Shown piece by piece: positions 35,550-44,480 of a DNA stretch of 64,000 bases; position 1 is the stretch's first letter; each line of letters begins with the position of its first letter. The position numbers were made by a program, and so were the translations under genes. Origin of the DNA: JAJFUI01 sp963754135 (GTDB lineage Bacteria; Planctomycetota; Planctomycetia; Pirellulales; Thermoguttaceae). Under the pieces are notes generated by a model. The model saw only the letters and a list, made by a program, of their open reading frames with translations. It was not told the DNA's origin and searched no databases. The stretch spans positions 1 through 64,000 of the forward strand of contig CAVWEY010000001.1 in NCBI GenBank assembly GCA_963754135.1, read 5' to 3'.

Positions 35550-36195
35550 CGTCGTGGACCTCCAACACCGGACTCTCGCCGTGGTCGAAGTAAGGTTGCA
35601 GCACCTCGCGGAGGTTCTCCCTGGCCCGCGAGAGCAACGACTTGATGGCCTGCGGGGAGATTTCCATGATCTCGGCGATCTCGGCGTAACTGAGCCCCTC
35701 GAACTTGCTCAGCAAGACGGCCATCCGTTGCCGCTCGCCCAGGGCCTCCAAGGCCATCCGCACCATCTCGCGGGTCTCGGCCTTGGCCAACTGCCGGGCG
35801 GGCATCTGCCCGCTGCTGGCCTGGAGCATCTTGTCCAGCGGCCGGATGCCCAAGGGGCCGCTGTCGCGGGTCCGCAGCGCCACCTCATGCCGCCGCGATT
35901 GGTCGCGCAGGGCGTTGCTGGCCACGTGGTGGGCGATGGTGAACAGCCAGGTGGCAAACCGCGCCCCCGGCTGGTAGCCCTTCCTCGCCCGGTACACCCG
36001 CAGGAACACCTCCTGGGTCAGGTCCTCGGCCTGCTCGCGGCTGCCCACCTGATGCCGGAGCAGCGTCACCAGCCGGGCCTGGTAGCGGGCCACCAACTCC
36101 TCGAAAGCGGCGGCGTTGTCGTCGCGGACCTCGAGCATCAGCCGGACGTCGGGATCGAGCGCGTATCGGCGGGCGGAAGATTCGCTGACTACCAC
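35542..36195 (-). CDS. ECF-type RNA polymerase sigma factor
   Basis: A 217-residue sigma factor from a GTG start. Region 2: ELVARYQARLVTLLRHQVGS, then EDLTQEVFLRVYRARKGY and FATWLFTIAHHVASNALRD. Region 4: LGERQRMAVLLSKFEGLSYA, then EIAEIMEISPQAIKSLLSRA. It is unlike the FecR-linked factor at 6728 in its region 4 sequence, so it belongs to a different ECF group. It is followed by its probable anti-sigma factor with an 8-base overlap. Confidence 0.93.
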   Translation of the reverse strand: MVVSESSARRYALDPDVRLMLEVRDDNAAAFEELVARYQARLVTLLRHQVGSREQAEDLTQEVFLRVYRARKGYQPGARFATWLFTIAHHVASNALRDQSRRHEVALRTRDSGPLGIRPLDKMLQASSGQMPARQLAKAETREMVRMALEALGERQRMAVLLSKFEGLSYAEIAEIMEISPQAIKSLLSRARENLREVLQPYFDHGESPVLEVHDDE

Positions 36196-36273
36196 GTTTC
36201 CAGTCTAACACACCCGATTGCCGGGGGCTACCCTCTCTGGCCGGCTTGGCTTCCGCCCGGTAAACTGAAGGGC

Positions 36274-37629
36274 ATGAGCCAACCGAAACGCATTACCCCC
36301 CGCACGCTGAAGGGTTTCCGGGATTATCTGCCGGAGGCGATGATCCCCCGCGAGCGGCTAATCTCGACCGCCCGGCGGGTCTACCGCTCGTACGGCTTCA
36401 GCCCCATCGACACCCCGGCCCTGGAGTACCTCGACATCCTCGCCGGCAAGGGGGGCGAGGAGACTGACAAGCAGCTCTACAAGTTTCAGGACCACGGCGG
36501 CCGCTGGGTCGGGCTGCGGTTCGACCTGACGGTGCCGCTGGCCCGCTTTGCCGCCGAACACATCAACGAACTCGGCATCCCCTTCAAGCGGTACCACGTC
36601 GCCACGGTGTGGCGGGGCGAGAACACCCAGCGCGGCCGCTACCGCGAGTTCATGCAATGCGATTTCGACACCATCGGCACCCGCTCCACTGCCGCCGACG
36701 TCGAAACCGTTTTGGTCATCCACAACCTCATGCGCGAGATCGGTTTTGCCGACTTCACCATTCGCGCGAACAACCGGAAGGTGCTGACCGGGTTGTTGGA
36801 GCGGCTGGAGCTTGTCGATCGTTCGGCGGCCGTTCTCCGCGTGCTGGACAAGCTCGGCAAAATCGGCCCCGAGGCCGTGACCGAGGAGATGGTCTCGGCC
36901 GCCGGCGCCACGGCGGAGCAGGCCCGGCAGGTCCTGCGGCTCTCCGAAATCTCCGGCGGCAACGACGACGTGCTCCGGCAGGCCGAATCGCTGGTGGCCG
37001 GGAGCGAGACGGGCCAGGCTGGCATCGCCGTGCTCAAGGAGGTGCTCGACGGCGCGGCGGCGGCCGGCGTGCCTGCCGGAAGACTGCGGCTCGATCTTTC
37101 CATCGCCCGCGGCCTGGACTACTACACCGGCACGGTCTTCGAGACGTTTCTGGACGCCCTGCCGGGTATCGGCAGCGTCTGTTCCGGCGGCCGCTACGAC
37201 AACCTGGCCGAGCTATTCACGTCGCAGGAATTGCCGGGTGTGGGGGCCTCGTTGGGACTAGACCGGCTGCTGGCGGCGATGGAAGAATTGGGCATGGTTG
37301 AAAAAGTCTCGACGCCTGCCCCAGTTTTCATCCCCTTCTTCGACAAGCAACGGCTGCACGATTATCTCCGGCTGGCGGCGTCTCTGCGGGCGGCCGGTAT
37401 CGGCGTGGAGGTCTTCTGCGACCCCAAGCGGCTCGGCGATCAATTAAAATACGCCGACCGCCGCGGCTTCCGCATCGCCCTGATCGCCGGCGGCGACGAG
37501 TTCGAGAGACACGTTTGCCAGGTCAAGAATCTGCAAACCGGCGAGAAACAGGACGTGCCGTTGGAGCCCGACGCGGCCAACGTCATTGCGGCAGTCAAGG
37601 GAATACTTGGAATCGGCATTGAGCAGTGA
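36274..37629 (+). CDS. hisS: histidine--tRNA ligase
   Basis: A 451-residue class II tRNA synthetase that charges tRNA-His. The conserved parts are TLKGFRDYLPEAMIPRE near the start, motif 2 around HVATVWRGENTQRGRYREF, the histidine-binding ARGLDYYTGTVFETF, GGRYDNL, and motif 3 GVGASLGLDRL. The C-terminal anticodon-binding domain is complete. Start ATG 36274. It is followed by a repeat-bearing gap and then the methyltransferase gene. Confidence 0.96.
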   Translation: MSQPKRITPRTLKGFRDYLPEAMIPRERLISTARRVYRSYGFSPIDTPALEYLDILAGKGGEETDKQLYKFQDHGGRWVGLRFDLTVPLARFAAEHINELGIPFKRYHVATVWRGENTQRGRYREFMQCDFDTIGTRSTAADVETVLVIHNLMREIGFADFTIRANNRKVLTGLLERLELVDRSAAVLRVLDKLGKIGPEAVTEEMVSAAGATAEQARQVLRLSEISGGNDDVLRQAESLVAGSETGQAGIAVLKEVLDGAAAAGVPAGRLRLDLSIARGLDYYTGTVFETFLDALPGIGSVCSGGRYDNLAELFTSQELPGVGASLGLDRLLAAMEELGMVEKVSTPAPVFIPFFDKQRLHDYLRLAASLRAAGIGVEVFCDPKRLGDQLKYADRRGFRIALIAGGDEFERHVCQVKNLQTGEKQDVPLEPDAANVIAAVKGILGIGIEQ

Positions 37630-37632
37630 CCA

Positions 37633-37660
37633 AGGGCTGGGCACTTCAGTGCCCAGTGAA
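37633..37660. repeat. 28-base dispersed palindromic repeat (copy 2)
   Basis: agggctgggcacttcagtgcccagtgaa: the core ctgggcact-tc-agtgcccag is a near-perfect hairpin. It is identical over 28 bases to 32039-32066. Confidence 0.9.
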
Positions 37661-37703
37661 CTCGGCAACGGCAATCGGTGGTTCGGACTGTCAGAGGGCA
37701 ACA

Positions 37704-38954
37704 ATGGCTGTTTCCCGGCTGGTCTACGACCGCAAGCGTCACGCCGCCGTGCGGACCTCCGAGTATCTGTTCAACCAACTGATCCCCTACATCGGCAACA
37801 AACGCAAGTTGCTGCGGCTGATCCACCAGGCGATTCAACGGACCTCGCAGAAAGAGGGGACCTTCGTCGATTTCTTCGCCGGCAGCGGCGTGGTCTCACG
37901 CTTGGCCAAGCTGCTGGGCTACCGGGTCATCGCCAACGATTGGGAGCCCTACGCCGAGGCCATCAATCGCTGCTACGTCGCCTGCAACCGGCCGCCGGCC
38001 TTCACGGCACTGGGTGGATACGAACAGGCAATCCAAATGCTGAACGGCTTGCCGCCGAAGGCCGGCTGGGTGACGGAGCACCTTTGTCCCCGCGACGATG
38101 AGCATTATGATGTGCAGGCGGACCGCATGTTCTACATGCGCCGCAACGGCATGCGCATCGACGCGGTGCGCGAGGAGATCGCCGCCTGGAGCACCGCCGG
38201 CCGGACCGACGGCGTGGAAGAGGCCTGCCTGCTGGCGCCGCTGGTCTATCAGGCCTGCTACCGGAGCAACACCAGCGGCGTGTTCAAGGGCTTTCACAAC
38301 GGCTGGGGTGGACGGACCAAGACCGCGCTCTACCGGATTGCCACCGAGTTGAGGCTCGACGTGCCGGTGTTCTGGGACAACGGCCGGGAGAACGTCGTTG
38401 CTTACGAGGATGCCCAACGCCTTGCCGAGCGGCTGGCGCCGGAAGAAGTCGAGATTGCATATCTCGACCCGCCCTACAATCAACATCCCTACGGCAGCAA
38501 CTATCACGTCTTGAACAGCGTCGTGTTGTGGGACAAGCCGCCGCTGGAGAGACAGATCACCCGCGGCACGAAGTCCGCCATCCGGCTCGACTGTCGCACC
38601 GAGCGCCGCAGCGCCTACAATTACAGAGACGAGGCGACAGCGGCCTACCGGCGGCTGCTGGGCACGGTCAACGCCCGGTATATCCTCACCAGTTACAGCA
38701 CCGACGGCACCATCCCGCTGGCAGAACTGCTGCAAAGCAACGTCGAGCGGGGGCACGTTTCCCTGGAGATGCAGGGCTACAAGCGCTACCGCGTCAGCTC
38801 GCAACGGTTCTCGAAGAAACCGCTGAACGTGGAGTTCGTGATAATCGTGGATACTTGCCGCCAAGCGGAGGCATCGGTGGATCAATTGGAGGCGTTGATC
38901 CGGGAACGCGAGAACGAAGTGCTGCTGGCGCATCCAGAGTGCGACAAAGCCTGA
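37704..38954 (+). CDS. D12-class DNA adenine-N6 methyltransferase
   Basis: A 416-residue Dam-type enzyme that methylates adenine in DNA using S-adenosylmethionine. The N-terminal NQLIPYIGNKRKLL and VDFFAGSGVVSRLAK bind the cofactor. The catalytic motif IV is AYLDPPYNQHPYGSNY (DPPY). The start at 37704 was chosen because the frame before it only translates the dispersed repeat. It could be an orphan regulator or part of a restriction-modification module with the next gene, which lies 78 bases on. Confidence 0.92.
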   Translation: MAVSRLVYDRKRHAAVRTSEYLFNQLIPYIGNKRKLLRLIHQAIQRTSQKEGTFVDFFAGSGVVSRLAKLLGYRVIANDWEPYAEAINRCYVACNRPPAFTALGGYEQAIQMLNGLPPKAGWVTEHLCPRDDEHYDVQADRMFYMRRNGMRIDAVREEIAAWSTAGRTDGVEEACLLAPLVYQACYRSNTSGVFKGFHNGWGGRTKTALYRIATELRLDVPVFWDNGRENVVAYEDAQRLAERLAPEEVEIAYLDPPYNQHPYGSNYHVLNSVVLWDKPPLERQITRGTKSAIRLDCRTERRSAYNYRDEATAAYRRLLGTVNARYILTSYSTDGTIPLAELLQSNVERGHVSLEMQGYKRYRVSSQRFSKKPLNVEFVIIVDTCRQAEASVDQLEALIRERENEVLLAHPECDKA

Positions 38955-39032
38955 ACAGGAGGAGACAGAGGCAACAGAGTAGGTCGGTTCCTCTGTTTCC
39001 TCAGTTCTCTCCTGTTCAATGAAGACCGGTTT

Positions 39033-39571
39033 ATGGCCAACCGCGATAACCACTACGAAGCGGCGTTCGAGGAGTTTCTCCGCAGCCGCGGCGTGCCCTA
39101 CGTGGCCGTCGATGAGGCGAAGCGGAGCCTGCTGAGCAACGGGGCCTCGATCAAAAGCCTCGATTTCATCGTGTCGGCGCCGGGGCAGGTGGCCTGGCTG
39201 GTCGACGTGAAGGGCCGCCGCTTCCCCTCCGGCGACGTGCAGAAGCAGGTACCTGGAAGAACTGGTCGACCCGCGACGACCTGCGGAGCCTGGCCCAATG
39301 GGAGGAACTGTTCGGGGCGAGTTTCCGCGGGCTGTTCGTGTTCGCCTACGACGTGCTGGGCACCCGCTCGCCGCTAAGGGCCGAAGAGCTGTTCGAGCAC
39401 CGCGGCAGCCTGTACGGCTTCGTGGCGGTGACGCTGGCGGACTACGCCGGGCATGCCCACCCGATCTCGCCCCGCTGGGACACCTGGGCGATGGCGGCGG
39501 GCGATTTCCGCCGCTTCGCCCGGCCCCTGACGGAGCTACTCGGACTGAACCAGGAAACACACCACGCTTAG
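39033..39571 (+). CDS. HYExAFE-family protein, PD-(D/E)xK nuclease-like, frameshifted
   Basis: The first frame carries NHYEAAFEEFLRSRGVPYVA, which holds the family's namesake H-Y-E-x-A-F-E, and then KSLDFIV...VAWLVDVKGRRFP. The rest (TWKNWSTRDDLRSLAQWEEL, SFRGLFVFAYDVL, DFRRFARPLTELLGL) is in another frame to 39571. One base near 39252 joins them into ~179 residues. The order of an early Glu on a helix, an Asp on a strand (LDF), then D-x-K (VDVK) is that of PD-(D/E)xK nucleases such as YraN. The family is planctomycete-linked and of unknown function. The nuclease idea is my inference. Confidence 0.8.
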
Positions 39572-40647
39572 AACCGGTACTCCAGTCCCAGGCCGCCGCC
39601 GAAATAGAAGACGCCGCCGTGGGTATCGACGTCGGCCGTGCCGGCAACAAAGTCGCTGGCACCGATCTGCTCGGGGGCCAGGGCCACGCCCTCCAGCCAC
39701 ATCGCCCCGCAAGAGGCGCGGAAGGCGAGGTTCTGGGTGATCGCGTAGGTCAACACCACTCCGGTCTCGCCCAAGAACGCGACTTGGTCGTTGCGCGTGG
39801 CGGCCAGCGACTCGTCGGAAAATCCGGTGTCGACGCGGCGGATGTTCTGCCTGGCGAAATTGCCGAAGGCGCCCGCCCTGCACAGACACTTGACTTGCAG
39901 CGGACCGCCGCAGTCCAGCACGTCGGCATCGGCGCCCAGTTGGTATCCGTAGAGGTTGTTCAGGGCGTCACGTCGAGCGTCACCGGCACCGGCGTTCTCG
40001 CGCCCGTGCCCACGGCGTGGTAGTTCTCGTTCAACTGTCCCATGCGGAAACCGCTCAGCAGCGTGAGCCAGTCGTTCCATTGCCATCGGATGTTCAAGTC
40101 GCCCATGTAGAGGGCCGACGTGTAGCGGGCCGTGGCGTCGGTGACGAAGAAGTATGGACCGTTGACATCGGTTACCATTACGGACGTGCCCGGCACGGAG
40201 CCGTTGGCATTGAAACCATCGACCTGAAAGTACCCCACCTCGACGGCAAACGGCCCGCAGCCGATCTGCCGGATAGCGCTGAGTTGGGGACCAACCTCGA
40301 CGGGGAAGTCGAGATACTTCGAGTTGAGCAACTCACCGCCGTTCAGGTCGGTAAATAACGTCTGGCTTCGCGTCGTGGAACGCTGCAAGGCGATGCCCTC
40401 GGCGGCGAAGGCCCAGCAGGGACGGCAGCAGCCGGGGCCGCAGAATGCCGTCAAAGAGGTCCCCCAGCGAGCTGGCGCACGGCTCCTGGGCCGCAGCCTG
40501 CGGTTGCCCCGCGGAGACGTCGGCGGCCAGATTGCCGGAGACCTGGTACGAGGGCGGCCCGGCGGATTGGCCCCAGGCGGCGGGCAGGTCCGTCCACCAG
40601 AGCACAGCGACCACTGACAACAACATCGTGGATAAGGACGCACGCAT
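39568..40647 (-). CDS. BBP7-like outer-membrane beta-barrel protein, frameshifted twice
   Basis: From ATG 40647, with aaggag upstream, the signal peptide (MLLSVVAVLWWTDLPAAWG) leads to a Ser/Ala-rich stretch. A frame change near 40440 follows. Then come barrel strands (CCRPCWAFAAEGIALQRST, GPFAVEVGYFQVDGFN, LNIRWQWNDWLTLLSGFRM), a second frame change near 39968, and final strands ending GGVFYFGGGLGLEYRF with a C-terminal Phe. The pattern fits the BBP7 outer-membrane barrel family of planctomycetes. Repaired length is ~360 residues. The stop overlaps the convergent HYExAFE gene by 4 bases. Confidence 0.75.
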
Positions 40648-41170
40648 TTCTTGTCTCCTTGGCAGGATGAGATTCGAGAGAACTTCCGCGACTCATCTCG
40701 TTCATCGGCCGGCACAAACGACAAAAGAGGTTTTATCGGATCGGTCGGTAGAATCGGTGTGCATTGCGCAGGTTACTCAGTCAACGCATATTGCCATGAG
40801 TTTCCGCAGGCGTAGGTGCCTCGCTATTTCACGCAAGTCGGTTCGCTTGAAATGGCAGAGACGTTCGGCCAAGTCCGTTTTCTCTAGCCCAGGCGTTTAC
40901 GCTTGCGGAGAGGAAGCGAAGTTGCCATTTCCTTGTCGTTTTGGCCCCCCTCAGGCGGCGCGAGAGCTTGGATAATGAGCCGATTTTCGCCGACAAACTA
41001 ATCCTTGGCCCCCTAAAGGGGGCTTAAAGGAAAATGAAATAGCAACAACGGCCCTTGGTTCCACAGGCGTAAACGCCTGGGCTAGAGAAAAGGGACTCGT
41101 GACACCGTCTTTGCCGTTCCCGTCTGTGTAACAACGAAACCGTCCCCATGCTGGAAAACCTCGGCCCAAA
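40648..41170. other. intergenic region with a palindrome-bounded element
   Basis: It lies upstream of the barrel gene and outside the integrative element. I see no gene. The main feature is the 25-base inverted repeat at 40878-41091. Confidence 0.6.
40878..41091. repeat. MITE-like element with 25-bp perfect terminal inverted repeats
   Basis: 40878-40902 (ttttctctagcccaggcgtt...) and 41067-41091 are perfect reverse complements. The 214-base element contains no coding frame. It has an inner palindrome around cccctaaagggggc. It looks like a non-autonomous mobile repeat, or a large version of the window's other palindromic repeats. No target-site duplication was recognised. Confidence 0.65.
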
Positions 41171-41185
41171 GACGTAAGATCAAGG
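41171..41185. other. left attachment repeat (att)
   Basis: gacgtaagatcaagg; the matching copy is at 48531-48545. It sits 11 bases beyond the integrase stop and is not within a tRNA gene. Confidence 0.75.
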
Positions 41186-41195
41186 GACCTTTGCG

Positions 41196-42380
41196 TTATT
41201 CCCCGGAGATAACGGCCATTTCGGGGCAACTGTTGCCAAAAGTGTTGCCAGCTTCCGCCGTTCCGCCGGGGGTCGGCCGGTGCTTGGCCCACAAATCGTC
41301 AGCCAAGTCTGCCGCGTCCAGGTCCACGTAATAGGCCAGGGTGGTGGTGACGGATGAATGACGGGCCAGCCGCCGGAGGATCGGGGGCATAACCCGCTTC
41401 GCCCAGCGGGTGCAAAAGCCCCTCCGTAGGTCATGCAAGCCGGCATACTTACCTTCCGCCTTGTTTGTCACCACCCCCGCTCTGCGGCCCACCTTGCCCG
41501 CAATCCGGCTTACCTGGTGGGCGGCAAGCGGCAGGTTTGTCCGCTGGTCGGCCAACCGGAACACGCGGCCGACCCGCTCGGCTTCCGGGGTGGCAAGAAG
41601 CAACTCCGCAAACGCGGGGACCATCGGCAGGATTTCATCCCGCCCCGACTTCTGGCCTTCCGCCAAAATACGAAAACAGGGGCGCCGCCCCGTTAGGTCA
41701 ACAGAGAAGGGCGTCCCCTCGTCCCAACTCAAGGCGACAAGTTCCCCCAACCGCACCCCGCCAAGCCACGCCGCGGCCAGCAGCCGTCGCCACTCGGGGG
41801 CGTCGGCGGGACGAACCTTGTCGACCGCGGCCAGCATCCTTTCGTATTCTTCCGTTGTAACCGCTCGGGAACGTGCCAGAGATTGCCCGCGGGCCGCCTT
41901 TGGCATCTCGATAGCCGGGGCTTTGGCAGGCATCCCCTGCCGTTCCGCCCACCGTAGCGCCGCCTTGATGTGGCGTAGGTGGTGGGCGATGGAGGTTTCC
42001 TTGATGCCCGTTTTCCGCAGCTCACTCTGAAATCGGGAGAGCAGGGCCGCGTTGACCTTGACCAGCTTGTCGGGAGCGAAAAGGCGGTTCATTTTGCCGA
42101 GAGATTCCAGAGCGCCTTGCCGAGAACTCGGCCGTAGCGAAGATAACTTCTCTTGGGTGTAGCGCTCGACAAACTGCGCCCACGTCACCCTGGACGCGGG
42201 CGCGTACCGCCCGGCCCGCAATTCCTTTTCCAATTCGCCGGCCAGCCGCTCGGCTTCCCGCCAATCGGTTGTGCCGCTGCTCTTGGCCTTCTTGCGGCCG
42301 GAAACCGGATCGAAGTAGACCAGAGACAACGGCCGGCCGGGGCCGTAGCTGTTGACCTTGACGATAATTTCGTCAGACAT
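41196..42380 (-). CDS. int: tyrosine site-specific recombinase (integrase)
   Basis: A 394-residue phage-type integrase. The N-terminal arm-binding and core-binding domains (VNSYGPGRPLSLVYFDP; VTWAQFVERYTQEKL; LLSRFQSELRKTGI) lead to the catalytic domain. Its Arg is in GGVRLGELVALSW, HxxR is HDLRRGFCTRW, then RHSSVTTTLAYY with the histidine and the nucleophile tyrosine. The start at 42380 is supported by ggaggcc 8 bases upstream. It catalyses insertion and excision at the 15-base repeat. Confidence 0.93.
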   Translation of the reverse strand: MSDEIIVKVNSYGPGRPLSLVYFDPVSGRKKAKSSGTTDWREAERLAGELEKELRAGRYAPASRVTWAQFVERYTQEKLSSLRPSSRQGALESLGKMNRLFAPDKLVKVNAALLSRFQSELRKTGIKETSIAHHLRHIKAALRWAERQGMPAKAPAIEMPKAARGQSLARSRAVTTEEYERMLAAVDKVRPADAPEWRRLLAAAWLGGVRLGELVALSWDEGTPFSVDLTGRRPCFRILAEGQKSGRDEILPMVPAFAELLLATPEAERVGRVFRLADQRTNLPLAAHQVSRIAGKVGRRAGVVTNKAEGKYAGLHDLRRGFCTRWAKRVMPPILRRLARHSSVTTTLAYYVDLDAADLADDLWAKHRPTPGGTAEAGNTFGNSCPEMAVISGE

Positions 42381-42998
42381 CGAATGGGCCTCCAAGAAAG
42401 GTCGGAAGCCCGGCTACCCGTTTAACAGCAGCCGAGACTGCCGCGCGGCCTTGCTCCCCGCCTACGCGGATCGTCGCTTGGTGACGCGCACGGATAACCG
42501 GGCTTTCGGCCTGGTGGGAAACCATCACAGATTCTCGGTTTGGGTGTTAAGCCCTGGTGGTCAGTCTGATTCGACCACCACGGGCATTATCGGCTTTTCG
42601 ACCCGAAAAAGCAACAGGTACGGCAACATTTTCTCGCCCCGCCCCGCTTTTCTCGGGGCTGACCGGGCTTGGCCCCTGATTGCCGGTCAAGCCGCCCCCG
42701 TTGCCGCCCGTCGCCGACGGCCGATGCTTCGGGCAGGGACACGTGCCACCGCAGCTCGAACACCTCGCCGGACGATGGGCCGATGTGGCCGGCGGGGCCT
42801 TGCCCGTTCTCCCGTATCGGCCTTGCGGTCGTTTCTCGCGTCCCACGGCGGCAGCCTCCAGCAGGTGTCCCACAGATCGTTCCTAAACGGCCGGGGGCGG
42901 CGGGGCATTGCCCGGCGAAAGGTTGCCCCACCGCGGCCCGGCCTCCCATGCACTACCCTCCGGCGGCCTGCGTGCTCGCCCGTGGCAATGCGGAAAGA
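42381..42998. other. part of the element without a confident gene
   Basis: About 600 bases between the integrase and the next minus-strand gene. A possible minus-strand frame at 42547-42873 has a cysteine cluster (CSSCGGTCPCPKH), but an overlapping frame on the same strand is about as long and neither has clear codon bias. I do not name a gene here. The sequence is slightly lower in G+C near 42560. Confidence 0.4.
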
Positions 42999-43547
42999 TC
43001 AAGCGGAATCGGCCAGCGTGCCATCTTCTCCGCCTCCGTTTCGGCCGGCAGGGGCAGGACGGCGAATCCGTGGCTCGCCAAGTCCGTCGCCGGCGGCCGT
43101 GCCGGCTCGGGCAGGTCGAAACAAGTCGCGGTTGGCCTGTCGGAGGCCGACGAGTTTTCTCTTAGCTTCGCGTGCCCCGGCCAACCGATCGACGAGGGTT
43201 CGAAGCGAAGAATCAAGCATCGACTGTTCGCTCTCACGCTTGCGTACAAGGGCATCGGTCTCTGCCCTGTACTGCCTTATCGCCGCTCCGACGGAATCGG
43301 TCATGCTGGTCAGCTCGCGGGAATCGGCGTCGGCCGCCTCGCGGTCAAGAACCGCAGCCCGCTGTAAAACTCGCAGGTCATTCTCCAGCCGGCTCGGGGC
43401 GTAGCCCAAGACGGCCATCGCTTCGCGCAGCCGCTTGGCGTCGTTAGGCCGCGGATCAGCGTCGCGCTGCAAGATTTCGCGGTAGGCGACAAGCGCCTTG
43501 CCACGGGCCTCTTGCGCTTCGGCCTGAATTGCCTCTATCAAATGCAT
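42999..43547 (-). CDS. coiled-coil hypothetical protein
   Basis: A 182-residue protein from ATG 43547 with an aggagat ribosome-binding site. It is almost wholly helical with heptads: IEAIQAEAQEARGKALVAYR, then DSVGAAIRQYRAETDALVRK. It ends in a basic, proline-rich tail. No family is recognised. It is the last gene before the integrase region and is separated by 43 bases from its upstream neighbour, unlike the overlapping genes upstream. Possibly a structural or regulatory protein of the element. Confidence 0.6.
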   Translation of the reverse strand: MHLIEAIQAEAQEARGKALVAYREILQRDADPRPNDAKRLREAMAVLGYAPSRLENDLRVLQRAAVLDREAADADSRELTSMTDSVGAAIRQYRAETDALVRKRESEQSMLDSSLRTLVDRLAGAREAKRKLVGLRQANRDLFRPARAGTAAGDGLGEPRIRRPAPAGRNGGGEDGTLADSA

Positions 43548-43590
43548 GGGAAAATCTCCTGTACAATCGGGTTGAGTAAACAAACTTTCT

Positions 43591-44172
43591 TCAAGTTAAG
43601 GGACGCCGTCGGGCCGCCTCCAACGTGCGGACGAAAAACTCCTCCCAATCAAGTGTCGTCCGGCAGTTGTCGGCCTTGATGTTCCGCGGATTGCGTAGCC
43701 TACTCGCCCGCCGTTGGTTGTCAGCAACGAGCAGCTTGACCGCGGCGTTGACCGACGAGCACCGCAACGCCGCCGCCGCGTTGCTCGTAATCCGCTTTTT
43801 CTGTTTAGTGAGAACCTGTTGGATGGTCGAATCGACCAGGCCGTCGATCTCGTCGTTTGACACAGGCGTCATGGCCTCGTCCGGCAAGGCGGACACCTTT
43901 TCACGGATTCGCTGGGCGACGGCCCGCACAATCGCCGCCTCGTCGCCACCAGCCGCTTGCACGGCCCGCTTCGCGTCGGCCAGGTCGGAAAGTGCGGCTG
44001 CCAGCGGCGTGCCCGCCATGCTCGATTGTGGGCCCGCTGGCGGCTGCTGGGGCTGCTGGCCGGAGAGGACCGGTGCCAGATCGACACCCAGCCGCGCGGC
44101 CCTCTCCGTCAACTGCCGCTGTTTCGCGGCCAACGCGCGCCGGCTGCTGGGGATTACAAGATCATCGGTCAT
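43591..44172 (-). CDS. hypothetical element protein
   Basis: A 193-residue, alanine-rich helical protein. A stretch (AIVRAVAQRIREKVSALPDE) is strongly helical, and the C-terminal ~60 residues (RRASRLRNPRNIKADNCRTT) are basic and may bind DNA. The start overlaps the preceding gene by 4 bases. No known family. Its place in the gene train suggests a structural or regulatory role in the element. Confidence 0.55.
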   Translation of the reverse strand: MTDDLVIPSSRRALAAKQRQLTERAARLGVDLAPVLSGQQPQQPPAGPQSSMAGTPLAAALSDLADAKRAVQAAGGDEAAIVRAVAQRIREKVSALPDEAMTPVSNDEIDGLVDSTIQQVLTKQKKRITSNAAAALRCSSVNAAVKLLVADNQRRASRLRNPRNIKADNCRTTLDWEEFFVRTLEAARRRPLT

Positions 44173-44480
44173 GCTTCACTTCCTGCCGGTTCGTCGGCGA
44201 TTGAGTTGGCCCACAACGCCCGGAACTTTTCAGGCGACGTGTCAAGGTCGCCGGGATACAGCCCGTCAAGGCTGCCGGTGTCGATCGCGGTTTGCAGACG
44301 GTCGATCCGAGGCCCCAGGGCAGGTCGCAAGCGCACCACGGTCTCGCGGTGCATCGTCGCGACTTCCAATACCAGCCGAACGTCCGATTCGTTGGGCAGC
44401 CTGGGCGGACCCACTGTGCGCAGCACGGACCGGGCCGCCGTCTCGCGTTCAAGGGTTCGTAAGCGATTCGCTAAGTTCAT
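44169..44480 (-). CDS. hypothetical small element protein
   Basis: A 103-residue acidic-to-basic helical protein beginning MNLANRLRTLERETAARSVL. It has no membrane or signal features. It overlaps both neighbours by 4 bases. No family is recognised. Confidence 0.5.
   Translation of the reverse strand: MNLANRLRTLERETAARSVLRTVGPPRLPNESDVRLVLEVATMHRETVVRLRPALGPRIDRLQTAIDTGSLDGLYPGDLDTSPEKFRALWANSIADEPAGSEA

Noticed and set aside
40648..40877. Possible promoter elements for the BBP7-like gene
   Set aside because: No -35/-10 pair was distinct enough from background to report.
41171..41185. att site within a tRNA gene
   Set aside because: No tRNA was found at either copy of the repeat. The only tRNA in the window is at 13551-13622.
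42352..43404. Plus-strand open frame across the integrase 5' end and the next gene
   Set aside because: It runs against the uniform direction of the element's genes, has no motif, and overlaps genes with good starts.
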